From: Dehalococcoidia bacterium
GTDB lineage: Bacteria; Chloroflexota; Dehalococcoidia; JACVQG01; JAHKAY01
NCBI GenBank assembly: GCA_030740315.1
Contig: JASLXN010000057.1
Location: 1 to 8,382, forward strand
Length of the DNA: 8,382 bases
Direction: 5' to 3'
Numbering within the stretch: the first letter of the stretch is position 1; every line of letters begins with the position of its first letter. Below are positions 1 to 5,587 of this stretch, piece by piece. Made by a program: the position numbers and the translations under genes. The notes under the pieces are model-generated. The model searched no databases, was not told the origin of the DNA, and saw only the letters and a list, made by a program, of their open reading frames with translations.

Positions 1-171
1 GACTTGGGAGGTCAACCACCACCGCCCACAGACTACTTCATTCAGATAGACCGCAACTGGTTTGAGATATGGCTCAAGTACAACCTCCCGCCCCATGCTA
101 TGTTTTCTGGAGTAGGGCCGGGGGTTAACAGCTACCCTAACAGCGGTGCTATGGATATGGGCCTGCTGTAA
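1..171 (+). CDS. C-terminal fragment of an unidentified protein
   Basis: An open frame enters the window at base 1 and ends at TAA 169-171, giving the last 56 residues of a protein that begins upstream. The fragment is rich in aromatic residues, proline and glycine (for example NWFEIWLKYNLPPH and GVGPGVNSYPNSG) and ends GAMDMGLL. It has no hydrophobic segment long enough for a membrane anchor and no cysteine. The composition would suit the edge of a beta-rich extracellular or envelope domain, but I do not recognise a family and assign no function. It could also be a short complete frame read by chance, although 56 codons without a stop and with gene-like codon use make a real 3' end more likely. 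No terminator hairpin with a T-run follows it. Confidence 0.5.
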   Translation, partial: DLGGQPPPPTDYFIQIDRNWFEIWLKYNLPPHAMFSGVGPGVNSYPNSGAMDMGLL

Positions 172-447
172 CCTGCCCCAGAACACGCAGTACATTTTAT
201 CGAGAAACCGTTGGGCCCTATAAGGGTTGCCAGGCCCAATACATTGGTGTGGCGTTCTAACAGTTCAACGTGCTGTTGTTCGGCGACCAACAGCACAGGG
301 CAAGGCCTACCTCGCCCGGACCCAGGGCAGCACATTCCAGCCTAATCCCCGTTTTGACTGGCGCCACCCAGATGCAGCATCGCCTACACTCCGGCATATT
401 TTACAGCAAACAGGCGCTGAGCAGCAACCAGGCTGCAGGCCGCTGGT
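172..447. other. Gene-free stretch with two inverted repeats
   Basis: No convincing gene lies between the upstream partial gene and the promoter of the NifU-like gene. Two dyads stand out. One pairs TTGGGCC at 211-217 with GGCCCAA at 233-239 around a 15-nt loop. The other is a perfect 9-bp pair, GTGCTGTTG at 270-278 and CAACAGCAC at 288-296, around a 9-nt loop. Neither is followed by a T-run on either strand, so they are not classic intrinsic terminators. They could be protein-binding sites or parts of an unrecognised RNA structure. Short overlapping frames here have no recognisable protein sequence and no good ribosome binding site. Confidence 0.4.
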
Positions 448-477
448 TTGACACCCAGTCCGGCAGAAAGGTAGAAT
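448..477 (+). promoter_or_regulatory. Sigma-70-type promoter of the NifU-like gene
   Basis: A perfect -35 box TTGACA (448-453) is separated by 18 bp from TAGAAT (472-477), five of six matches to the -10 consensus. Transcription would start near 484, leaving a leader of about 20 nt that holds the Shine-Dalgarno AAAGGAG at 493-499. This is the best two-box promoter in the window. Confidence 0.7.
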
Positions 478-506
478 ACCTGTAAGTACCCGAAAGGAGC
501 ATGGGC

Positions 507-731
507 ATGAAAGAGGATGTAGAGAAGGTCTTGGAAGAGGTAAGGACTTTTTTGAAGGCCGATGGCGGTGATGTGGAGCTTGTGGATGTGAGCGATGAAG
601 GGGTAGTGAAAGTGCGCCTGTTGGGGGCCTGTGGTGGCTGTCCTATGTCCACCATGACTCTCAAAAACGGCATTGAGCGCATCATCAAGAAGGAGCTCCC
701 TCAAATAGCCGAGGTAGTGGCTGTAGACTGA
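507..731 (+). CDS. NifU C-terminal domain (Nfu-type) Fe-S cluster scaffold protein
   Basis: This 74-residue protein is essentially a stand-alone NifU C-terminal domain. Such proteins bind a [4Fe-4S] or [2Fe-2S] cluster, usually between subunits of a dimer, and pass it to apo-enzymes in the cytoplasm. The family signature is visible: a helical N-terminus, the ADGGDVELVDV strand around residues 18-28, and the cluster-binding CGGCP motif with Cys42 and Cys45. Residues 49-66 form the usual helix ending in PQIAEV. The start is placed at ATG 507 rather than ATG 501, because the Shine-Dalgarno AAAGGAG (493-499) is 7 nt from 507 but only 1 nt from 501. It has its own promoter just upstream and converges on lysC, with only 12 bp between the two stop codons. 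No other Fe-S assembly gene is in the window, so the partner system is unknown. Confidence 0.92.
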   Translation: MKEDVEKVLEEVRTFLKADGGDVELVDVSDEGVVKVRLLGACGGCPMSTMTLKNGIERIIKKELPQIAEVVAVD

Positions 732-743
732 CTCCTTCCCCTC

Positions 744-1232
744 CTAATCTCCCGCCTTTTCCAGTTCAAACGCATGGTGCAGGACCCCTACCGCTTCTCG
801 CACCTTGTCCTCATCTATGATACAGGTTATCCGTATCTCGGATGTGGTTATGAGTTGGATGTTTATCCCCTTCTGCGCCAGCACACGGAACATGCGGGCG
901 GCGTAGCCGGGTGTATTCTGAATGCCGCTGCCCACTACGCTCACCTTGGCCAGGCCACTGTCACTCAACAGTTCGCGGGCACCCAGTCCGGGCAACACTT
1001 CCTTGATGATATCAAGTGACCTGGCCAAGTCACCGCGGGCCACCGTGAATGTCAAGTCGGTGATATTCTCCACGCTTGCGTTCTGGACAATAGTGTCCAC
1101 GCTGACATCCGCCCTGGCCAGGGGCTCGAACACGGCGGCGGCAATCCCCGGCCTATCGGGCACTCCGGCTACCGTGATTTTAGCCACATCCGTATCGTGG
1201 GCGATACCCCTTACTTTGTTTCTTACCTCCAT
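744..1232 (-). CDS. lysC: Probable internally initiated beta chain of aspartate kinase (ACT domains only)
   Basis: An in-frame ATG at 1232 corresponds to Met246 of the kinase and would give a 162-residue protein made only of the two regulatory ACT domains. It is preceded by GGAGGT at 1244-1239 and a 6-nt spacer, the strongest ribosome binding site in this part of the window; it falls on the codons for the Gly-Gly-Gly before Ala245-Met246. In Bacillus subtilis aspartokinase II and in Corynebacterium, lysC is known to encode an alpha chain and an in-frame beta chain from an internal start; the B. subtilis beta chain is the last roughly 163 residues of a roughly 408-residue alpha. Size and position here match almost exactly. 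That the protein is really made is inference. Confidence 0.6.
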   Translation of the reverse strand: MEVRNKVRGIAHDTDVAKITVAGVPDRPGIAAAVFEPLARADVSVDTIVQNASVENITDLTFTVARGDLARSLDIIKEVLPGLGARELLSDSGLAKVSVVGSGIQNTPGYAARMFRVLAQKGINIQLITTSEIRITCIIDEDKVREAVGVLHHAFELEKAGD

Positions 1233-1967
1233 GGCACCACCTCCATGAATACAAGTTCCCGGCGCCTGGCTGAAGCTGGAGGCCACCAGGATTTGCAATT
1301 GGTATAGCCAGCCCAGTTCCACGGCCCTGGGATGCAACACCTTGGCCCCATATGTGGCCAACTCCAGCATCTCCTCGTAGCCTATCTCGGCCATAGGCCG
1401 AGCCTCGGGAACCAGGCGGGGATCAGCGGTAAACACGCCCTCCACATCGGTATATATTTCACACCGCCCAGCACCCAGCCCGGCTGCAAGGGCCACAGCA
1501 GTAGTATCGGAACCTCCCCGTCCCAGGGTAGTCACCTCCATCTCTCGAGTGATGCCCTGGAACCCGGCCACCACCACTACCCGGCCAGCCCCCATCTCTT
1601 TCAGCAGCCGATGGGCATCCACCACCAGGATGCGTGCCCTCCGGTGGGAAGCGTCGGTCCATATTCCTGCCTGGGCGCCGGTGAGGCTCAAGGCGGGACA
1701 ACCCAGGTCATTAAGGGCCATGGCCAGCAGTGTGCTGGAAACAATCTCCCCGGTGGCCAGCAGCATATCCATCTCGCGCTCGGGGGGATGGTTGGACACC
1801 TGACGGGCCAGGTCCAGCAGGCTATCAGTGGCGTCCCCCATGGCGGAGACCACCACTACCAACTGGTCACCGACTGCCCGTGCCCCGGCAACGCGGCGTG
1901 CAACCGCCTTCAATCTTTCCACCCCAGCTACCGAGGTCCCACCGTACTTCTGCACGACCAGCGCCAT
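744..1967 (-). CDS. lysC: Aspartate kinase, LysC type (alpha chain)
   Basis: Phosphorylates aspartate to 4-phospho-aspartate, the first step towards lysine, threonine and methionine. The 407-residue product has the usual length of monofunctional aspartokinases. The N-terminal amino acid kinase domain (about 1-240) shows KYGGTSV at 7-13, FQGIT at 137-141, the TTLGRGGSDTTA segment at 147-158 and YTDVEGVFTADPR at 172-184. Two ACT domains follow, one starting near ITVAGVPDRPGIAA and one near VSVVGSGIQNTPGYAA with TTSEIRITCI, the usual site for feedback by lysine and/or threonine. ATG 1967 is chosen because the family starts MALVVQKYGG; the frame stays open upstream only by running through the end of thrB. 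A GGAGAGG ribosome site lies about 9 nt before this ATG. The gene begins one base after the thrB stop, so the two are surely cotranscribed. An internal start is described separately. Confidence 0.96.
   Translation of the reverse strand: MALVVQKYGGTSVAGVERLKAVARRVAGARAVGDQLVVVVSAMGDATDSLLDLARQVSNHPPEREMDMLLATGEIVSSTLLAMALNDLGCPALSLTGAQAGIWTDASHRRARILVVDAHRLLKEMGAGRVVVVAGFQGITREMEVTTLGRGGSDTTAVALAAGLGAGRCEIYTDVEGVFTADPRLVPEARPMAEIGYEEMLELATYGAKVLHPRAVELGWLYQLQILVASSFSQAPGTCIHGGGAMEVRNKVRGIAHDTDVAKITVAGVPDRPGIAAAVFEPLARADVSVDTIVQNASVENITDLTFTVARGDLARSLDIIKEVLPGLGARELLSDSGLAKVSVVGSGIQNTPGYAARMFRVLAQKGINIQLITTSEIRITCIIDEDKVREAVGVLHHAFELEKAGD
1239..1244 (-). promoter_or_regulatory. Internal Shine-Dalgarno for the lysC beta chain
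   Basis: On the minus strand the sequence reads GGAGGT, then GGTGCC, then ATG at 1232. The 6-nt spacing and full match to the anti-Shine-Dalgarno core make it better than the site of the annotated lysC start. The glycine codons could be coincidental, since GGA/GGT glycines naturally resemble this motif. Confidence 0.55.
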
Positions 1968-1968
1968 G

Positions 1969-2880
1969 TCAGGCAACCTCTCCGGCCACCACCCCATCCA
2001 ACGCCGGGTGCGCCACACGGCTCACCCCCACCACCCCCTGCCCATCGGCCGCTCGCTTCATGGCTCCGCCGATGACGGCCTCATTTTCCGTGCACAGAGC
2101 CAGCACCGTGGGGCCAGCCCCGGATAGAAAACTGCCCAGCGCCCCCGCGCCCAGCGCCGCCGAAATGACAGGCCCTAAGGCAGGAAACAGCATCTCACGG
2201 TAGGGTTGGTGTAGCCGGTCTCTGGTGGCCGCCTTCAGAAGGGAAAGCTCCCCGTTTGCCAGCGATGCCACCAGCATGGCCGCCCGGCCTACATTATAGA
2301 CGGCATCTTTAAGCGGCACTCTTTTAGGCAGCACCCCCCTGGCTTGCGCAGTGGAAAGATGAGCGTCCGGTATGAAAAGCACCACCTTCAAAGCAGGAGA
2401 AAGCGGAACCGTGGCATGCAAGTAGCTTTCGCCCTCCGCAACCACCACCTGGCAGCCCCCAAAAAGGGCAGGGGCCAGGTTGTCTGGGTGGCCCTCTATG
2501 GCGGCGCCCATAGAAAGCAGCTCGTCTGTTGAGAACGGCCCCCCCAAGAGCAGGTTGGCGGACACCATGCCCCCAGCCACGGCAGCGCCACTAGAGCCCA
2601 GGCCGCGAGCCAGAGGAATACCATTATGACAAGTGACTTGCAGGCCTGGTGGTTTCTGGCCCACACGGCTGAACACCGCCTCCAGTCCTCGGTACACCAG
2701 GTTGTCCCGCCCAGTGGGGATGGCCCCCACCCCCTCACCCGATACTTCAATACTCAGTGCCAGTGCCGACTCCACGACCACATCGTTGAAAATATCCAGC
2801 GCCAAGCCCAGGCAATCAAAGCCCGGTCCCAAGTTGGCTGCGGTGGCGGGAGTCCGCACAGAGACCCTCTGCTTCAGCAT
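1969..2880 (-). CDS. thrB: Homoserine kinase (GHMP kinase family)
   Basis: Converts homoserine to O-phospho-homoserine using ATP, the step before threonine synthase, in the cytoplasm. The 303-residue product carries the GHMP-kinase landmarks in order: the N-terminal substrate motif TPATAANLGPGFDCLG at 10-25, the ATP-binding glycine-rich GIPLARGLGSSGAA at 87-100, and the C-terminal motif GSFLSGAGPT. Length and motif order are typical of ThrB. ATG 2880 puts the conserved N-terminal strand right at the protein start, as in relatives. A TATAAT box at 2897-2892 would start transcription about 5 nt before this ATG, so the mRNA is probably almost leaderless; only a weak GGTGGT precedes the start. 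It is followed by lysC after a single base. Neither homoserine dehydrogenase nor threonine synthase is in the window. Confidence 0.95.
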   Translation of the reverse strand: MLKQRVSVRTPATAANLGPGFDCLGLALDIFNDVVVESALALSIEVSGEGVGAIPTGRDNLVYRGLEAVFSRVGQKPPGLQVTCHNGIPLARGLGSSGAAVAGGMVSANLLLGGPFSTDELLSMGAAIEGHPDNLAPALFGGCQVVVAEGESYLHATVPLSPALKVVLFIPDAHLSTAQARGVLPKRVPLKDAVYNVGRAAMLVASLANGELSLLKAATRDRLHQPYREMLFPALGPVISAALGAGALGSFLSGAGPTVLALCTENEAVIGGAMKRAADGQGVVGVSRVAHPALDGVVAGEVA

Positions 2881-2891
2881 AAGACACCACC

Positions 2892-2897
2892 ATTATA
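2892..2897 (-). promoter_or_regulatory. -10 box of the thrB-lysC transcript
   Basis: On the minus strand the box reads TATAAT followed by GGTGGTG, 11 bp before the thrB ATG. No good -35 lies 16-18 bp upstream. The predicted start of transcription near 2885 leaves a leader of about 5 nt. The same TTATAATGGTGGT string precedes azlC, which supports a real promoter rather than a chance match. Confidence 0.5.
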
Positions 2898-2976
2898 ATT
2901 CAGGTCGCACCCTGTGGATAGTGAGGTGGAACAGCAGAGCTTTTTTAGACCATCCAACCCTTTACCATAAAGTGCC

Positions 2977-3005
2977 TTGTTTGTGACCGAAACGGCAGTT
3001 ATAAT
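2977..3005 (+). promoter_or_regulatory. Promoter of the tRNA-Pro gene
   Basis: TTGTTT (2977-2982) is spaced 17 bp from a perfect TATAAT (3000-3005). Transcription would start near 3012, only about 2 nt before the mature tRNA 5' end. It lies divergent to the thrB -10 box about 100 bp away. Confidence 0.6.
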
Positions 3006-3013
3006 GGTTGGCA

Positions 3014-3089
3014 CGGGGTGTAGCGCAGCCGGTAGCGCGCCGCGTTCGGGACGCGGAGGTCGGCGGTTCAAGTCCGCCCACCCCGACCA
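3014..3089 (+). tRNA. tRNA-Pro (anticodon CGG)
   Basis: The sequence folds into a complete cloverleaf. The acceptor stem CGGGGTG (3014-3020) pairs with CACCCCG (3079-3085). The D stem GCGC (3023-3026) pairs with 3035-3038. The anticodon stem CCGCG (3040-3044) pairs with CGCGG (3052-3056). The T stem GGCGG (3062-3066) pairs with CCGCC (3074-3078) around loop TTCAAGT. The anticodon loop TTCGGGA places CGG at 3047-3049, reading proline codon CCG. Discriminator A3086 and the C1-G72 pair are typical of bacterial tRNA-Pro, and the CCA tail (3087-3089) is encoded. It decodes CCG, a codon that is likely common in this GC-rich genome. Confidence 0.96.
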
Positions 3090-3136
3090 TACCATCCCAC
3101 TCTTTCCACCAATCAAATATCGGCACAGGAGGCACT

Positions 3137-3721
3137 ATGGCGAATACTCTCACTATAGACAAGTCCCGAGCGGCGGTGGTCATCATGGACTACCAGAATG
3201 ACATCGTGGGCATGGTGCCACCGGAGCAGCAGGGGCCTCTGCTGCAGCGCGCCCGACAGGTCCTGGACCGGTCACGGCAGGCCGGGGTGCCCGTGTTCTA
3301 TGTAGTAGTCCGCTTCCGTGGCGGCTACCCAGAGGTCAGCCCACGCAACAAGACCTTCAGCGGTATCAGTCAGTCCGGCAGGATGCGCGAGGGCACACCC
3401 GGGGCTGAGATACACTCCGGAGTAGCACCCCTGCCCGGGGAGGTGGTGGTGACCAAGCGCCGGGTGGGTGCATTCTCTACCACAGACCTATCCGCCCTGC
3501 TCCGGGCCAGGGACATTGACACGGTAGTGCTGATGGGTATAGTCACCAGCGGCTGTGTCCTGTCAACGGTGCGCTGGGCAGCGGATGCGGACTATTGTGT
3601 TGTGGTGCTTTCCGACGGCTGTGGTGACCGCGATGATGAAGTACACCATATGCTCATGGAGAAAATCTTCCCCGGGCAGGCCACGGTGGTCACTGCACAG
3701 GAGTTTGTCGACGCCCTGTGA
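3137..3721 (+). CDS. Isochorismatase-family cysteine hydrolase
   Basis: A 194-residue member of the isochorismatase-like superfamily, cytoplasmic enzymes that hydrolyse amides or vinyl ethers (nicotinamide, isochorismate, ureido compounds and others). The catalytic Asp-Lys-Cys triad is visible: Asp18 in VIMDYQND, Lys107 in VVTKRRVGAF and Cys140 in GIVTSGCVLSTVR, with the family's cis-peptide region just before the cysteine. FYVVVRFRGGYPEVSP and the later VVVLSDGCGDRDDE are also family-typical. Substrate cannot be read from the sequence, and the closely spaced metal-binding histidines of true nicotinamidases are not evident. ATG 3137 follows AGGAGG (3127-3132); the longer open frame starts inside the tRNA and is rejected. 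Only 47 bp, with no terminator or clear promoter, separate it from the tRNA, so it may be read from the tRNA promoter. Confidence 0.92.
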   Translation: MANTLTIDKSRAAVVIMDYQNDIVGMVPPEQQGPLLQRARQVLDRSRQAGVPVFYVVVRFRGGYPEVSPRNKTFSGISQSGRMREGTPGAEIHSGVAPLPGEVVVTKRRVGAFSTTDLSALLRARDIDTVVLMGIVTSGCVLSTVRWAADADYCVVVLSDGCGDRDDEVHHMLMEKIFPGQATVVTAQEFVDAL

Positions 3722-3766
3722 TACAGGTGGGCTTTAGATACCATCTGGGTCCCAACCACCACGGTA

Positions 3767-3809
3767 CTCTACCTGAGGGGCTTCTCCACCCAAGCCCCCT
3801 CTACCTGAG
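3767..3809 (+). repeat. Short direct repeat flanking a hairpin
   Basis: CTCTACCTGAG occurs at 3767-3777 and again at 3799-3809. Between them GGGGCTT (3777-3783) pairs with AAGCCCC (3792-3798) around an 8-nt loop. There is no T-run after the hairpin, so it is a poor intrinsic terminator, but it lies where transcription of the hydrolase gene would end. The rest of the 165-bp gap holds only the azlC promoter. Confidence 0.45.
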
Positions 3810-3848
3810 AGGCGGGTGAAATACAGAAGCGGTCGTAGCAGCAACCCT

Positions 3849-3878
3849 ATGGCACGAGGCCGGATCAGCCCTTATAAT
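3849..3878 (+). promoter_or_regulatory. azlCD promoter
   Basis: A perfect TATAAT at 3873-3878 lies 8 bp before the azlC ATG. An imperfect -35, ATGGCA (3849-3854), sits 18 bp upstream of it. The start of transcription would fall within about 2 nt of the ATG, implying a leaderless mRNA. Confidence 0.55.
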
Positions 3879-3886
3879 GGTGGTTT

Positions 3887-4573
3887 ATGGAAAGAGGAAT
3901 CCTGCTCCGAGCGGTCAGGGAGGCCGCCATCCTGTCATTATCCCTCATCCCTCTCGGAATCACCTACGGCCTCTTGGTGCGGGAGGCGGGCATCCACCCT
4001 CTGGTGGGGCTGCTGTTCTCCATGCTCCTTTTCACCGGCTCGGCACAACTAGTGGTAGTAAGCCTGATAATGGCGGGCGCCGGTTTCGTGGAAATGGCCT
4101 TGGCTACCCTGTTCATTAACCTAAGGTACATACTCATGGCAGGATACCTGTCGCCATATGTCCGCATGGCCCGGCGCCGCCTGCTGCCGCTATACGCCCT
4201 GGCCGTGTCTACCTGGACACCACCCCTCCTTTCCGGCTATATTACCCAGGGCAGACCCAGGCCACATGTATACCTTCTAGCCATAGCCGTTACCACCTGG
4301 CTGGGATGGATTGTGATCTCAGCCGTGGGACTGACGATTGCCACTCAGATGCCTCCCTCGCTGGATACTGCGGCCCGCTTTGCCTTCCCCGCCCTACTGA
4401 TAGGGCTTGTCTTCTCCATGGTACGCCGTTTGGGGCAAGGGCTGAGCGCCATTCTTGTATCCGGCCTGTTCGCATTGACCCTGGTTACCGTGATGCCCGC
4501 CCAGTGGGCCATGATTCTGGGGGCCATGGCCGGCGGCGGCGCCGGAGCGATATGGGAATGGAAAGCCAGTTAA
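3887..4573 (+). CDS. azlC: AzlC-family branched-chain amino acid exporter, large subunit
   Basis: This 228-residue polytopic inner-membrane protein is the large subunit of an AzlCD/YgaZH-type exporter, which expels branched-chain amino acids or analogues. Family features are the N-terminal RAVREAAILSLSLIPLGITYG (charged helix then first membrane segment), the FTGSAQLVVVSL stretch near residues 49-60, and FINLRYILMAGYLSPYVR near 75-92. About five to seven hydrophobic helices can be counted, matching the family. The start ATG 3887 has no proper ribosome binding site but sits just after a TATAAT box, which suggests leaderless translation; the N-terminus aligns with the usual AzlC start. azlD begins inside its 3' end, so the two are translationally coupled. 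In B. subtilis azlCD is controlled by an Lrp-like repressor; no such gene is in the window. Confidence 0.93.
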   Translation: MERGILLRAVREAAILSLSLIPLGITYGLLVREAGIHPLVGLLFSMLLFTGSAQLVVVSLIMAGAGFVEMALATLFINLRYILMAGYLSPYVRMARRRLLPLYALAVSTWTPPLLSGYITQGRPRPHVYLLAIAVTTWLGWIVISAVGLTIATQMPPSLDTAARFAFPALLIGLVFSMVRRLGQGLSAILVSGLFALTLVTVMPAQWAMILGAMAGGGAGAIWEWKAS

Positions 4574-4890
4574 TCTTTATCATAATATTCGTGGCCCTAT
4601 CGGCCATGAACTACCTTATCCGCCTGCTGCCGCTGACGCTGCTCAGCCAGTGGACGCTACCCCAGAAAATACAGGTATGGCTGCGGCAGATACCCATGAC
4701 AGTGCTTGCCGCCATCGTGTTTCAGCAACTCTTTGTTGAGGGTGAAAACCTCTCCTGGCGGTGGGATGATTACTGGCTGGTGGGTGCGCTGGCTGCAGTC
4801 ATCATCATGGCCCTCACCCGAAACCTGTTCCTGGTGGCCTTCGGCGGCCCGGCGGTGGTGCTGGCGGCGGGATGGCTCTCACCTTTCTAA
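4552..4890 (+). CDS. azlD: AzlD-family branched-chain amino acid exporter, small subunit
   Basis: The 112-residue product is a small membrane protein with about four hydrophobic segments and is the partner subunit of AzlC. Typical AzlD features are ALSAMNYLIRLLPLTLL near the N-terminus (the family's Y-x-x-R-x-x-P pattern), WLRQIPMTVLAAIVFQQL in the middle and LTRNLFLVAFGGPAVVLA before the end. It overlaps the last 22 nt of azlC in another frame, as is common for this pair. Two ATGs are possible: 4552, which is 4 nt after GGAG (4544-4547), and 4558, which is 10 nt after it. They differ by two residues and I cannot decide between them. The frame is open further upstream, but that stretch is an arginine-rich shadow of azlC. 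No T-run terminator follows. Confidence 0.92.
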   Translation: MGMESQLIFIIIFVALSAMNYLIRLLPLTLLSQWTLPQKIQVWLRQIPMTVLAAIVFQQLFVEGENLSWRWDDYWLVGALAAVIIMALTRNLFLVAFGGPAVVLAAGWLSPF

Positions 4891-4908
4891 ACTCTTGCGG
4901 CCCACCCC

Positions 4909-4938
4909 TTGAAGCCGCACTGCAATCGAGGATAAAAT
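4909..4938 (+). promoter_or_regulatory. Promoter of the TIGR04076-like gene
   Basis: TTGAAG (4909-4914) is spaced 18 bp from TAAAAT (4933-4938). Transcription from about 4945 would give a leader of about 45 nt. The leader contains GCTGCTTGAAGCAGC (4957-4971), a 5-7 bp hairpin ending 3 nt before the Shine-Dalgarno AAAGGAG (4975-4981), and may therefore influence ribosome access. Confidence 0.5.
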
Positions 4939-4989
4939 GGGGCAAACGCCCAACAGGCTGCTTGAAGCAGCGTGAAAGGAGCAGGTACA

Positions 4990-5388
4990 ATGGATATTGA
5001 GAAGCGCTGGTCAAAATTTCAGCAGGCGCTGGGCTACAGCGCTGATGAGCTCAAGATGGTGGAAGACGCCAAAGGCTTCAGCCAAAACAAAATAATAGCC
5101 GAGGTGGTGTCATCACACGGCTGCATCGCCCAGCACAAGGTGGGCGACAAAATAGTGATGGACGCCAACGGAGTGCTCCTCCGCGACGAGTGCCCGGAGC
5201 GGATGTGCGTAAGTGCCATAGCACCCCTGAGCCATACCTTCACCGCCATCTGTGAGCGGCTAGCGGAGAACCTGGATCCCAATGGCATCTGCTTTAAACA
5301 TGTAGGATGCACTGATTTAGGGCCGGAATGCGGCGGGTGGGGCAAGGTGATAATGAGGATTGAGGTGGTGCCCCTAGAGAGGCGCTAA
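4990..5388 (+). CDS. TIGR04076-like cysteine-rich protein of unknown function
   Basis: A 132-residue soluble protein. The region from residue 36 on resembles the uncharacterised TIGR04076 family: a strand followed by GCIAQHKVGDKIVMD (C45, H49), then DECPERMCVSAIAPLSHTF with C68 and C73, and a C-terminal half with NGICFKHVGCTDLGPECGGWG (C101, H104, C107, C114), ending in a beta strand. Eight cysteines in 132 residues, several near histidines, suggest metal or Fe-S binding or a redox role, but none of this is shown. The N-terminal 35 residues (IEKRWSKFQQALGYSADELK) form a predicted helical extension. ATG 4990 is chosen because AAAGGAG lies 8 nt before it; a GTG at 4972 in the same frame would put that site inside the gene. 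It has its own promoter and probably forms a one-gene transcript. Confidence 0.7.
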   Translation: MDIEKRWSKFQQALGYSADELKMVEDAKGFSQNKIIAEVVSSHGCIAQHKVGDKIVMDANGVLLRDECPERMCVSAIAPLSHTFTAICERLAENLDPNGICFKHVGCTDLGPECGGWGKVIMRIEVVPLERR

Positions 5389-5587
5389 CCCTTCCCCTGT
5401 ACCTATAACGCGGGCACGGGAAAACATCAGGCAGTGCCCAGGTGGGGGTTGCGATGAGCATGAGACTGGTCCAGGTAAATGCCACAGTGCGGATGGTTGC
5501 ATCGGGCGGGGCGCTGTAAGCGCCATCAGCACTGGCCTTGGCGTACGCCGCCCCCGAAGTCACCCCCATACCCACAGATGAGGGTAG
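5389..5587. other. Gene-free stretch with several palindromes
   Basis: No supported gene is seen here. Three dyads occur: GGGCAC (5412-5417) with GTGCCC (5434-5439); the tight hairpin GGCGCT-GTA-AGCGCC (5510-5524); and the perfect palindrome GGCGTACGCC (5540-5549). None has a T-run. A minus-strand frame crosses the stretch but runs on into the neighbouring gene and pseudogene and has no ribosome site. This may be debris of the adjacent decayed gene or a small palindromic repeat. Confidence 0.3.

Noticed and set aside
270..296. 9-bp inverted repeat as a rho-independent terminator
   Set aside because: No T-run follows on either strand; it is listed only as a dyad of unknown role.
1968..2018. 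Upstream extension of lysC to 2018
   Set aside because: The extra 17 residues (MWRTRRWMGWWPERLPD) are read through the thrB 3' end and are absent from the family; ATG 1967 fits the family start and has a ribosome site.
1332..2075. Long 247-codon plus-strand frame opposite lysC and the 3' end of thrB
   Set aside because: It is the antisense shadow of two well-identified genes, is rich in His/Pro/Gly/Ser, and has no family features or ribosome site.
2921..2950. T-run TTTTTT at 2941-2946 as an intrinsic terminator
   Set aside because: The 20 bases before it form no GC-rich hairpin, and no gene ends just upstream on the plus strand.
3008..3136. Upstream extension of the hydrolase gene to 3008
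   Set aside because: It runs through the tRNA-Pro gene; ATG 3137 has AGGAGG upstream and the expected N-terminus.
4306..4551. Upstream extension of the azlD frame to 4306
   Set aside because: This part is an out-of-frame, Arg/Cys-rich reading of azlC; AzlD begins at 4552 or 4558.
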